From contig CAZJAT010000034.1 in the NCBI GenBank assembly GCA_964544145.1, positions 1-15,170 of the forward strand: 15,170 nucleotides of DNA, written 5' to 3'. The notes below the pieces were generated by a model, which was given only the letters and a program-made list of their open reading frames with translations, made no database searches and was not told the origin of the DNA. Below are positions 1 through 6,629 of the stretch, piece by piece. A program made the position numbers and the translations under genes. Position 1 is the first letter of the stretch; every line of letters begins with the position of its first letter. This DNA is from CAZJAT01 sp964544145 (GTDB lineage: Bacteria; Hydrothermota; 32-111).

Positions 1-750
1 GATAATAGAGACAGCTCAATTGAGCTGTCTCAAGAACAGATAGTCAAATTGTGCAGAAGACACACAGGTATTGGAGCTGATGGATTGATACTGCTGAACA
101 GGTCGGAATATTATGATTTTGCTATGCAATATTTCAATGATGACGGCAATGAGGCAGAAATGTGCGGAAATGGAGGGAGGAGCATAGTGCTCTTTGCTTA
201 TATAAATAATATTATTGACTGCAGAGAAACGGTCTTTTCAACAAAGGATGATGTTCACCATGCGGAAATCAAAAACCCTAATATTGTGAAACTGCAATTA
301 GCACAACCCCGTTCTATAGAGAAAAACAAAGAAATTGAAATAAGTAAAGGAATAATAAAAGGGGATTTTCTGAACACAGGGGTACCTCATTTTGTTACTG
401 TATTAAATGAGATTGAAACTGAAGATATAGATTCTTTGGGCAGGGAAATTCGTAATTCTAAAGCATTTGCTCCTGCAGGTACAAATGTGGATTTCATCAA
501 GAAACAGGATGGTTATATACGTATACGCACCTATGAAAGGGGTGTTGAAGGAGAGACTCTCGCATGCGGAACAGGTTCGGTTGCTTCGGCATTATCAGCA
601 TCCTGGAATATGGGTGTAGATTCTCCTGTGCTTATGAAAACGCAGGGAGGTGAAATTCTCACAGTATATTTTGATTCAAAATCCGAAAGGGTGTATCTCG
701 AAGGCAGAGTAACACCAGTGTATAAAGCAGAATTAATGCTTGATGTATAA
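1..750 (+). CDS. dapF: Diaminopimelate epimerase, 5'-truncated by window edge
   Basis: DapF interconverts LL- and meso-diaminopimelate, the last epimerisation before lysine and the peptidoglycan cross-linking residue; it is cytosolic. The frame is open from base 1 and reads Asp-Asn-Arg at once, so the true start lies upstream; I infer some 22-25 residues are missing. The 249 visible residues hold the GIGADG segment (about residues 23-28), the first active-site cysteine in MCGNGGR (Cys55) and the second in ETLACGTG (Cys189), so both acid/base cysteines of this cofactor-independent racemase are present. Internal TTG or ATG codons are not the real start. The stop overlaps the ATG of the lytic transglycosylase gene by 8 bases, suggesting co-translation of two wall-related genes. 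A perfect 24-base palindrome lies in the coding sequence at 8-31. Family assignment is very sure. Confidence 0.97.
   Translation, partial: DNRDSSIELSQEQIVKLCRRHTGIGADGLILLNRSEYYDFAMQYFNDDGNEAEMCGNGGRSIVLFAYINNIIDCRETVFSTKDDVHHAEIKNPNIVKLQLAQPRSIEKNKEIEISKGIIKGDFLNTGVPHFVTVLNEIETEDIDSLGREIRNSKAFAPAGTNVDFIKKQDGYIRIRTYERGVEGETLACGTGSVASALSASWNMGVDSPVLMKTQGGEILTVYFDSKSERVYLEGRVTPVYKAELMLDV
8..31. repeat. Perfect 24-base palindrome inside dapF
   Basis: Each arm is 12 bases (GAGACAGCTCAA and its exact reverse complement) with no loop, centred between positions 19 and 20. The next flanking pair (7 and 32) does not match. It lies wholly within the dapF reading frame, where the encoded residues align in length with other DapF proteins, so it is not an insertion. 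Its role is unknown: it could be a dyad operator-like site, an RNA hairpin or chance. Confidence 0.9.
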
Positions 751-2380
751 AATCCTTTTAATAAGCACCATTATCTCATTCCTATGCCTAAATGCCAATG
801 GGAATGATGATTATTATACAAAGCAAATATTAAATAAATACCATGTTACCCTTATTGATTCCATAGAAAATGATTTTCTCAAGCTTACATTAAGGGAATT
901 TATATTGAGCTTATCTGATAATTCGATTGATATTCTATCGATTGCTCTCCCCTATGCAGCAGTTCTGAATGATGAAATCAGGGAAAGAACATTGAGTGAA
1001 AATGAAAAATATAGATTAATAGAGGCTGGTTACCGGATTCCCGATATGGGGAATATGATTAAAGATGATGACTATATTGGTCTGATAAATTTTTTTCCTG
1101 ATGAAATAGAGACAATGGAAATAATATTGAATAATGCTTCCTTAATTGACCGGACATTGTTATATGAATATGCGATAGGTAGAGCTGACAAGAAGCTTAA
1201 TATGAAATTATACATTGACCTTAATGATTCAATGTTTATTTATTTACAAGGATTTATAGATAAAAAGGATGATATTGCGGAAATATTTATTCATAATCAT
1301 TCAGAATTACTTTATCTCTTCAACAGAGAATACCGCCTGTATGCAGGCAGCTTTTTAGCAGATTCTGTTGATGACGGAATGTTGGCATATTATAGAGGAA
1401 GATATTATGAATCCAAGAATATGTATTCAGAAGCTATGATACTTTACAATAAGGCTGATGATGAAGAGGCATATATCAGAATGATAGCGAATATTGGGAA
1501 CAGAATGGGGAGGAGTATTTCAGATTCAATTCTTTTGAATAATGATAAACAGTATTTATCTGTTTTGTATCATAGAGCAAAGGCCTATTATTCGCTTGGA
1601 GAGAATCAAATTGCTGATTCTATTATTGAATATCTAACTGATATTAATGATATTAATTATTATACAGTAAGGGCATTGTTTATAAGCAAAAAGAATGTAT
1701 TTTCTCAATGTTATTACAAGAGCGAATCGAATTATTATAAGAAATTATTTGACGTGTTTGATGAGTGTGGAAAAAGGGAGTTGTTTTACAGATTCACAGA
1801 TATGGTTTATGAAAGCAATCACAAGTATGCAAAATATTTTGCAGTAATGTTCAGGGAATTGGGTATTCATCAGAGGAGCCTTCTTTACGGATACAGGATG
1901 AAAGCAGCAGGTTTTCCTATTAATGAATGCATTGAATTCCTTTTCCCTGCTCCGTATTTGACTTTATTCAGTGCTGCAGCTGAAAAATACAATATTGATA
2001 TTGCATTACTCTATGCAATTGCAAGACAGGAAAGTTGGTTTAATCCATCAGCTCAATCTCCGGTTGGAGCAAAAGGCATTATGCAGCTTATGGATTTTGT
2101 TTATGATGAATATTATAAGGATGAGGATTATTTCAATATTGAAAAAAATATTGATGCAGGTGCAAATCATATAAAAAACTATCTGGGATTATTTGAAGAA
2201 AATCCGGCTTATGGGATTATGTCATATAATGCAGGTCCAGGTAATGTGGTTAAGTGGGAAAGAAAGAATATCGACTGGGAACTCTATCTTGAGATGATAC
2301 CTTTCAGGGAGACAAGGATATTTGTGAAGAATATACTCAGAGATTATTATTTTTACAGGCTGAGGTTCAATGAGTCATAG
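743..2380 (+). CDS. Soluble lytic transglycosylase (SLT domain, GH23), periplasmic
   Basis: This enzyme would cleave the MurNAc-GlcNAc bond of peptidoglycan, forming 1,6-anhydro ends, in the periplasm. The 545-residue product starts with a signal peptide (a Lys followed by a hydrophobic run to about residue 18). The cysteine near its end lacks a proper lipobox, so it is probably not a lipoprotein. Residues about 30-400 are helical and TPR-like, matching the superhelical scaffold of Slt70-type enzymes. The C-terminal SLT domain (about 412-545) has the catalytic glutamate in ARQES (Glu430), then GAKGIMQLM, a DAGANHIKNYL helix, the SYNAGPGNV loop and the closing PFRETR...YYFYR segment typical of Slt-type proteins. 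ATG 743 is preferred over the in-frame TTG just before it. It overlaps dapF by 8 bases and runs 28 bases into the 3' end of the convergent M23 gene. The exact Slt subfamily is less certain than the domain. Confidence 0.93.
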   Translation: MYKILLISTIISFLCLNANGNDDYYTKQILNKYHVTLIDSIENDFLKLTLREFILSLSDNSIDILSIALPYAAVLNDEIRERTLSENEKYRLIEAGYRIPDMGNMIKDDDYIGLINFFPDEIETMEIILNNASLIDRTLLYEYAIGRADKKLNMKLYIDLNDSMFIYLQGFIDKKDDIAEIFIHNHSELLYLFNREYRLYAGSFLADSVDDGMLAYYRGRYYESKNMYSEAMILYNKADDEEAYIRMIANIGNRMGRSISDSILLNNDKQYLSVLYHRAKAYYSLGENQIADSIIEYLTDINDINYYTVRALFISKKNVFSQCYYKSESNYYKKLFDVFDECGKRELFYRFTDMVYESNHKYAKYFAVMFRELGIHQRSLLYGYRMKAAGFPINECIEFLFPAPYLTLFSAAAEKYNIDIALLYAIARQESWFNPSAQSPVGAKGIMQLMDFVYDEYYKDEDYFNIEKNIDAGANHIKNYLGLFEENPAYGIMSYNAGPGNVVKWERKNIDWELYLEMIPFRETRIFVKNILRDYYFYRLRFNES

Positions 2381-3228
2381 AGATCATACACAGGAACAAG
2401 AAATGAGTTCTTTGGATTGATTGATTTATCATTAAGCAGTATTTCATAATAGAGTGCAGAGGATATAACCTTTCCTGATTTACCGATATAACCTATTAAA
2501 TCACCTTTTTTAACTGTTTTTCCGGAATTGACTTCAATGCCTGATAGATGCGCATATGTTGTTGTGTATTCCTGAGAATGTTTGATAATAACTGTTTTAC
2601 CCAGTTTCTCTTTCTCTCCTGCAAAGAGAACATAACCATCAGCTGCTGAATACACATTTTCACCGGCATTTGCCACAATAAGTATTCCGGGATGAAATCG
2701 TTCTGTTTCAGTATAGGGGTCTATAATATTGCCGTAATCACGAAGTACCCAGCCATTTACCGGTATGATACTTGGAATCTTATCTGCATAGGACTTATTC
2801 TTAACAATGGAATATATAGAATCATATGAATAAATGAGGAAATCCGTAAACTGCAGAAGAGAATCTATTTGTTCAGGTAAATAAACTGAATGGGAATCCG
2901 TTCTGCTGATTCCGGACATATAGGAATAATATGGAAGCAGGTTTTGTGTCTTTTTTTTGAGATTATCAATTCCCTTTTCAATTTCACTTATTGTCTTCTG
3001 GCTTTCCCTGTTTTTTATTGTTAATATTGCCACATCTTCACGCAGTTTCTTAATTGAGCGGAAATCCTTTATATTACGGATATTTATTATTGTAATAGCG
3101 GATATCATTATGGACCCAATGAGAATCATCAAGGCTACTATTGGCAGAATAATAATAAAAAATCTCGTTACTCTTACATTTTCACTGCCATGAGGTATTA
3201 TTGATATTTTTAGTTTTCTTCTTTTCAT
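2353..3228 (-). CDS. Membrane-anchored coiled-coil protein with degenerate M23 (LytM) domain
   Basis: The 291-residue product has a basic N-terminus, one transmembrane segment (about 23-49), a coiled coil (about 55-97) and a C-terminal M23 peptidase fold (about 157-279), so the domain should face the periplasm. The fold is clear from PVNGWV, AADGYVLFAG, GKTVIIKHS, TTYAHLS and KKGDLIGYIGKSG. Active M23 enzymes bind zinc through HxxxD and HxH. Here His179 is kept but the Asp position is Leu183, and the HxH triplet reads Ala258-Leu259-Tyr260. Only His179 and His227 remain, so hydrolase activity is unlikely. By analogy with EnvC/NlpD it may activate an amidase or act as a scaffold; that is inference. 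Its ATG overlaps the sigma factor stop as ATGA, with no clear ribosome binding site, suggesting coupled translation. Confidence 0.88.
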   Translation of the reverse strand: MKRRKLKISIIPHGSENVRVTRFFIIILPIVALMILIGSIMISAITIINIRNIKDFRSIKKLREDVAILTIKNRESQKTISEIEKGIDNLKKKTQNLLPYYSYMSGISRTDSHSVYLPEQIDSLLQFTDFLIYSYDSIYSIVKNKSYADKIPSIIPVNGWVLRDYGNIIDPYTETERFHPGILIVANAGENVYSAADGYVLFAGEKEKLGKTVIIKHSQEYTTTYAHLSGIEVNSGKTVKKGDLIGYIGKSGKVISSALYYEILLNDKSINPKNSFLVPVYDLYDSLNLSL

Positions 3229-4097
3229 AGAGGGTGATAAGGCTCTAATTCGCCTTTTGTCATCTCCTTTAATTTTTTTGTTGCTCTTTCTTTTATCTGT
3301 CTTACCCGTTCACGGGATATATTCAGCTTCTCTCCTATTTCCTCTAATGTATGCGGTCTATTATCATCAAGGCCAAAATACATTCCCAGGATATATGATT
3401 CACGTTCCGACAATTTATCCAATTGTGATTTGAGCACTTCTCTGTATCTGTTTCGCATAAAGGATTCTTCAGGTGTGAGAAACTTAGTCTGAGTGAGGGT
3501 GTTCCCTAAATACAGATTGTCATTATTTGATAATGGTGTTTCCAGAGACATCTCTGTTTTATTCAATTGAATTGTATTTTTCACTTCATTTTCAGACAAA
3601 TGGAGTCTCTCAGCAAGTTCTTTAATTGTAGGCATTTCACCTGTTTCATCACTTATTTCATTCTGTGTTCTTTTTATTCTGTTTATTTTATTTATCTGAG
3701 AAAGCGGGATGCGAATATTGTTTGAGTTTTCAAGTACAGCTTTCATTATTGACTGTCTTATCCACCACACAGCATATGATATAAATTTCACATTTTTATC
3801 AGGGTCAAATTTTCTTGCAGCTATGATTAAACCGTAATTACCTTCATTTATCAGCTCAGAGAGAGTTAATCCCTTTCCCTGATATTCCTTGGCAATATTA
3901 ACCACAAAACGAAGATTACTCTGGATAAGTTTATCCAGAGCAATCTTATCACCATTCTTGATCTTTAATGCCAATTTTTGTTCCTCATCGCCTTTCAGCA
4001 GAGGAATTTCTTTTATTTCTTTTAAGTATATTTGCAGCGACTTATCACTGAAATCATTATTAGCGATTATTTTGCCTTTATTTAATATTAACAACAA
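3225..4097 (-). CDS. RpoD/RpoS-like sigma-70 factor lacking region 1.1
   Basis: This RNA polymerase sigma subunit has regions 1.2 (about 20-50), 2 (about 55-125, with NLRFVVNIAKEYQ, LINEGNYGL and YAVWWIRQSI), 3 (about 133-212) and 4 (about 225-283, with the helix-turn-helix HTLEEIGEKLNISRERVRQI for the -35 element). At 290 residues without region 1.1 it resembles the primary sigma of Bacteroidetes and group 2 factors. Whether it is the housekeeping sigma cannot be told from one window. No ATG is available near the N-terminus. TTG at 4097 (or the adjacent TTG at 4094) gives a normal-length N-terminus and overlaps the end of the HtrA gene by 20 bases, but no good Shine-Dalgarno is visible, so the start is uncertain. 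The stop overlaps the M23 gene start by 4 bases. Being downstream of htrA suggests a link to envelope state, which is inference. Confidence 0.93.
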   Translation of the reverse strand: MLLILNKGKIIANNDFSDKSLQIYLKEIKEIPLLKGDEEQKLALKIKNGDKIALDKLIQSNLRFVVNIAKEYQGKGLTLSELINEGNYGLIIAARKFDPDKNVKFISYAVWWIRQSIMKAVLENSNNIRIPLSQINKINRIKRTQNEISDETGEMPTIKELAERLHLSENEVKNTIQLNKTEMSLETPLSNNDNLYLGNTLTQTKFLTPEESFMRNRYREVLKSQLDKLSERESYILGMYFGLDDNRPHTLEEIGEKLNISRERVRQIKERATKKLKEMTKGELEPYHPL

Positions 4098-5529
4098 CCC
4101 AGAGGTTGATGCGGCCTCTTTTAACTGTCAGAAGAATACTTTTATTCTTACTGTATTTTGAAGCTGCTTTATTATAATCATTTATGTCTGATATCTTCAA
4201 ATTTTCTATTTTCACTATTACATCACCGACTTGAAGACCTGCCTTAATGACAGGTGAATCATTATCCACAGCAACAATAACAACACCCTTGTCCGAGCTG
4301 ATATTATAATTATTCCGGTTATTTGAATTAATATCTTCTGTTGTAATGCCTAACCAGTTCTTAGAAGTTTCAGGCTGAGTATTTTCTGCTGTCTCGGTTT
4401 TCAGCTCCGTTAGTACTGCATTAAGGATAATTTCTTTTTTATCTCTCAATACTGTGATGCTGACCTTTTGGCCGACAGGCGTTTCTGCAACAGTAATACG
4501 GAAATCATTAACATTCCTTATTTCCTTGCTGTCAAATTTTGTTATTATATCTCCCTCTTTTAATCCTGCTTTTTCTGCAGGTGTATCATTCTCAACCTGT
4601 GCTACAAGTATACCTGTTTTTGTCTGTTCCAAGCCGAATTTATCTTTCAACTCACTATTGAGTTCTTGCGGATATATACCCAAATAACCTCTTGTAACAG
4701 TTCCTTTTTCCATTAATTGTTTTACAACCATCATTACGAGATTAGATGGTATTGCAAATCCAATGCCGACATTGCCGCCTGAAGGTGACACAATTGCCGC
4801 ATTCACTCCGACAACAGAGCCATTAACATCAACAAGCGGTCCTCCGCTGTTTCCCGGATTTATTGAAGCATCAGTTTGAATAAAGTCCTGATAGACAGGC
4901 GCATCCCTCATTGATAAGTTTGAACGGTTTATCGCGGATACAACACCAACTGTCACTGTACCGTCAAAACCATAGGGATTTCCTACAGCCATAACCCAAT
5001 CACCTGCCATAATGTTATCAGAATTCCCAAAAGGAATAAATGGTAAATCCCTGCTGTTCTTAATCCTTAAAACAGCAATATCGGTTCTTTCATCTGTTCC
5101 CACAATCTCTATCTCATCGCCGGAAAATTCACGATTATCCTGAAGAATGACTTTTATTTCATCAGCATTCTTAACTACATGATTATTTGTCACAATATAT
5201 CCCTGATCATTAAAAATGAATCCTGAACCCATTGATGTGTTTTTTCTCTCGGTTTCAGGCATATCCTTGAAAAAGTATTTAAAGAAAGGATCATTAAAAG
5301 GCATATATTGATCTACTTTAACTGTTGACTCAGAACTGATGTGGACAACAGCAGGTGTGACTGAGGAAGCCAATTCCCGAAATGACATTCCATTCACATG
5401 CTCAGAATTATCAATTTGTTTGATAATGACATTATTTTCTGCATGTACATCCTTAACGATGGTAGCGGTAATGGCTCCAAGTAAGAACACCATAACAATA
5501 ATAGAAACGGTTGTAAATAGTTTTTTCAT
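4078..5529 (-). CDS. HtrA/Deg-family periplasmic serine protease with two PDZ domains
   Basis: HtrA proteins degrade or refold damaged envelope proteins. The 483-residue product starts with a signal peptide or anchor (hydrophobic about 4-25, possible cleavage after VHA at 28-30). The trypsin-like domain (about 50-275) keeps the full triad: His117 in VTNNHVV, Asp150 in RTDIAVL and Ser228 in NPGNSGGPL. Two PDZ domains follow (about 281-375 and 391-475), with the YLGI and NWLGI carboxylate-binding loops and AGLKEGD / AGLQVGD turns. This is the DegP/DegQ layout. An AGGAGGT ribosome binding site five to six bases upstream supports the ATG at 5529. It lies 28 bases downstream of the small coiled-coil gene and overlaps the sigma gene. 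No separate promoter was seen in the 28-base gap, so transcription probably comes from 5870-5897. I cannot separate DegP from DegQ by sequence alone. Confidence 0.95.
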   Translation of the reverse strand: MKKLFTTVSIIVMVFLLGAITATIVKDVHAENNVIIKQIDNSEHVNGMSFRELASSVTPAVVHISSESTVKVDQYMPFNDPFFKYFFKDMPETERKNTSMGSGFIFNDQGYIVTNNHVVKNADEIKVILQDNREFSGDEIEIVGTDERTDIAVLRIKNSRDLPFIPFGNSDNIMAGDWVMAVGNPYGFDGTVTVGVVSAINRSNLSMRDAPVYQDFIQTDASINPGNSGGPLVDVNGSVVGVNAAIVSPSGGNVGIGFAIPSNLVMMVVKQLMEKGTVTRGYLGIYPQELNSELKDKFGLEQTKTGILVAQVENDTPAEKAGLKEGDIITKFDSKEIRNVNDFRITVAETPVGQKVSITVLRDKKEIILNAVLTELKTETAENTQPETSKNWLGITTEDINSNNRNNYNISSDKGVVIVAVDNDSPVIKAGLQVGDVIVKIENLKISDINDYNKAASKYSKNKSILLTVKRGRINLWVVVNIK

Positions 5530-5533
5530 TTGA

Positions 5534-5540
5534 ACCTCCT
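5534..5540 (-). promoter_or_regulatory. Strong ribosome binding site of the HtrA gene
   Basis: On the minus strand this reads AGGAGGT, followed by a short spacer and ATG at 5529-5527. It fixes the HtrA start, and being strong it may give HtrA higher translation than the coupled sigma and M23 genes, which lack clear sites. Confidence 0.85.
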
Positions 5541-5557
5541 ATGTTCTAAAAGAGTTA

Positions 5558-5842
5558 TCAGATATTCTTGACCTCCTTCTCTTTTTTCTGCAGCAATTTA
5601 TGCAGTTCTTTTATATGATTAAGCTTTTCCTTGAATTCTTTATCCTTTGTCATCATTTTCCTGCTGTCTTCAACAAGATAAGCATATACATAGCCACCCA
5701 GATCGGTGAGTGATTTTTCAATCTTGTATTCCAGTCCCGCAATTTCCATTTTCTTGCTGGAAAGCTTCGTAATTTCCTCTGATTTCTCAAGCGCCTGAGC
5801 AAGATTCTTTTTAACCCGGTTCCATAAACTATTATTATCCAT
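5558..5842 (-). CDS. Small coiled-coil protein of unknown function, first gene of HtrA operon
   Basis: I do not recognise the family. The 94-residue product is highly charged and helical with no signal peptide or membrane segment, so it should be cytosolic. A central stretch, SLTDLGGYVYAYLVED (about 44-59), has two glycines and aromatic residues between an N-terminal helix and a lysine/glutamate-rich C-terminal coiled coil (about 64-93). It may be a helical hairpin or oligomer. ATG 5842 is chosen over the in-frame ATG 24 bases upstream because an AAGGGGA site lies 6-7 bases before it, and because the predicted transcript start (about 5863) would cut into the upstream ATG. As leading gene before htrA, sigma and M23 it could be a regulator or partner of that set, which is inference from position only. 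Confidence 0.8.
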   Translation of the reverse strand: MDNNSLWNRVKKNLAQALEKSEEITKLSSKKMEIAGLEYKIEKSLTDLGGYVYAYLVEDSRKMMTKDKEFKEKLNHIKELHKLLQKKEKEVKNI

Positions 5843-5869
5843 AATAATCCCCTTTTTTGATATCATAAT

Positions 5870-5897
5870 ATAATAAACAAGATATGAGAATTGTCAA
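5870..5897 (-). promoter_or_regulatory. Sigma-70-type promoter of the leftward HtrA-sigma-M23 operon
   Basis: On the minus strand there is a perfect -35 box TTGACA (5897-5892), a 16-base spacer and a -10 box TATTAT (5875-5870; five of six consensus bases). Transcription should start near 5863, about 20 bases before the ATG at 5842. It serves the four leftward genes, as none of their junctions shows another promoter. Confidence 0.75.
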
Positions 5898-5943
5898 TAT
5901 CCGATAAAAACTGATTTTATATATACTTAGAAAAACAACACTA

Positions 5944-5971
5944 TTGATTTAATTCAAAATAAATATATAAT
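5944..5971 (+). promoter_or_regulatory. Sigma-70-type promoter of the rightward divIVA operon
   Basis: TTGATT (5944-5949), a 16-base spacer and a perfect TATAAT (5966-5971). Transcription should start near 5978, about 22 bases before the divIVA ATG, leaving room for the AAGGAGG site at 5989-5995. It is divergent from the promoter at 5870-5897, with 46 bases between the two -35 boxes, so one regulator could affect both operons. Confidence 0.72.
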
Positions 5972-5999
5972 TAATGATTAAGAATAAGAAGGAGGATTG

Positions 6000-6629
6000 A
6001 TGGAAATTACTCCATTGGATATAAGAAAACAGGAATTCAAGAAATCATTTTCAGGATATGATAAACATGAAGTAGAAAATTTCCTTGAGATGATTGCTCA
6101 GCAAATGGAAGAGTTAATTCGGGAGAATATGAATCATAAGGATCAGTTGAGGGATATAGAGAGAAAAATTGACGATTACAGACGTATGGAAAAAACCCTG
6201 CAGGATACATTAACATCTGCTCAGAAAACTACCGATGAATTAAGAAAAAATGCTGAGCAAGAAGGGACAATTATAATGAAAAATGCCCGTCTGGAAGCTG
6301 AAAACATAATGCATATGACTCGGAATGAAGAGAAGACCCTGAGAGCTGAGATCAAGACACTTATAACGATGAAGAATAATTTTATTGCAAGATTCAAGGG
6401 TATGATTGAAGGATATTCTAAAATGCTTGAAGAAGAAACGCTTGACCATAAGGTTGATGTCAATGAAATTAATAAGATTCTGAAAGAACATCCGGAATCT
6501 GTAAGCGATATTGGTTCCCTGTTCAGGAAGAAAGAAGAAAAGGATCATGATCACTTTGATGAAACAAAGGAGAATAATGATACAGCAAATACGGGACTCG
6601 GCTCAATTTTTAAGAAAACAGGGGATTGA
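6000..6629 (+). CDS. divIVA: DivIVA-domain protein (cell pole / division scaffold)
   Basis: DivIVA proteins are membrane-curvature-sensing coiled coils that mark poles or septa and recruit partners. The 209-residue product begins with the typical N-terminal motif: ITPLDIRKQEFKKSFSGYD (3-21), then EVENFLEMI. A long charged coiled coil covers about residues 25-150, including a segment near 120-145 like other DivIVA second coiled coils. The tail is acidic and low-complexity and ends in a short GLGSIFKK motif that echoes IGSLFRKK earlier in the tail. No signal peptide is seen, so it is cytosolic and peripheral. ATG 6000 follows AAGGAGG by four bases; an in-frame TTG at 5997 is too close to that site. 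It is first in a long operon; its last 53 bases overlap the purine nucleoside phosphorylase gene. The family call is firm; the symbol is by family only. Confidence 0.9.
   Translation: MEITPLDIRKQEFKKSFSGYDKHEVENFLEMIAQQMEELIRENMNHKDQLRDIERKIDDYRRMEKTLQDTLTSAQKTTDELRKNAEQEGTIIMKNARLEAENIMHMTRNEEKTLRAEIKTLITMKNNFIARFKGMIEGYSKMLEEETLDHKVDVNEINKILKEHPESVSDIGSLFRKKEEKDHDHFDETKENNDTANTGLGSIFKKTGD
6567..6572 (+). promoter_or_regulatory. Ribosome binding site deciding the phosphorylase start
   Basis: AAGGAG lies inside the divIVA coding sequence, four bases before ATG 6577, the same spacing as for divIVA itself. It supports starting the phosphorylase here, within the divIVA gene, rather than at ATG codons further upstream in the same frame. 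Confidence 0.75.

Noticed and set aside
740..742. TTG as the transglycosylase start
   Set aside because: ATG follows directly at 743 and gives the same signal peptide without one extra residue.
6240..6554. Open frame of about 100 codons on the minus strand under divIVA
   Set aside because: It lies antisense within a clear DivIVA gene, has no ribosome binding site and a low-complexity hydrophobic product; a shadow of the coding strand.
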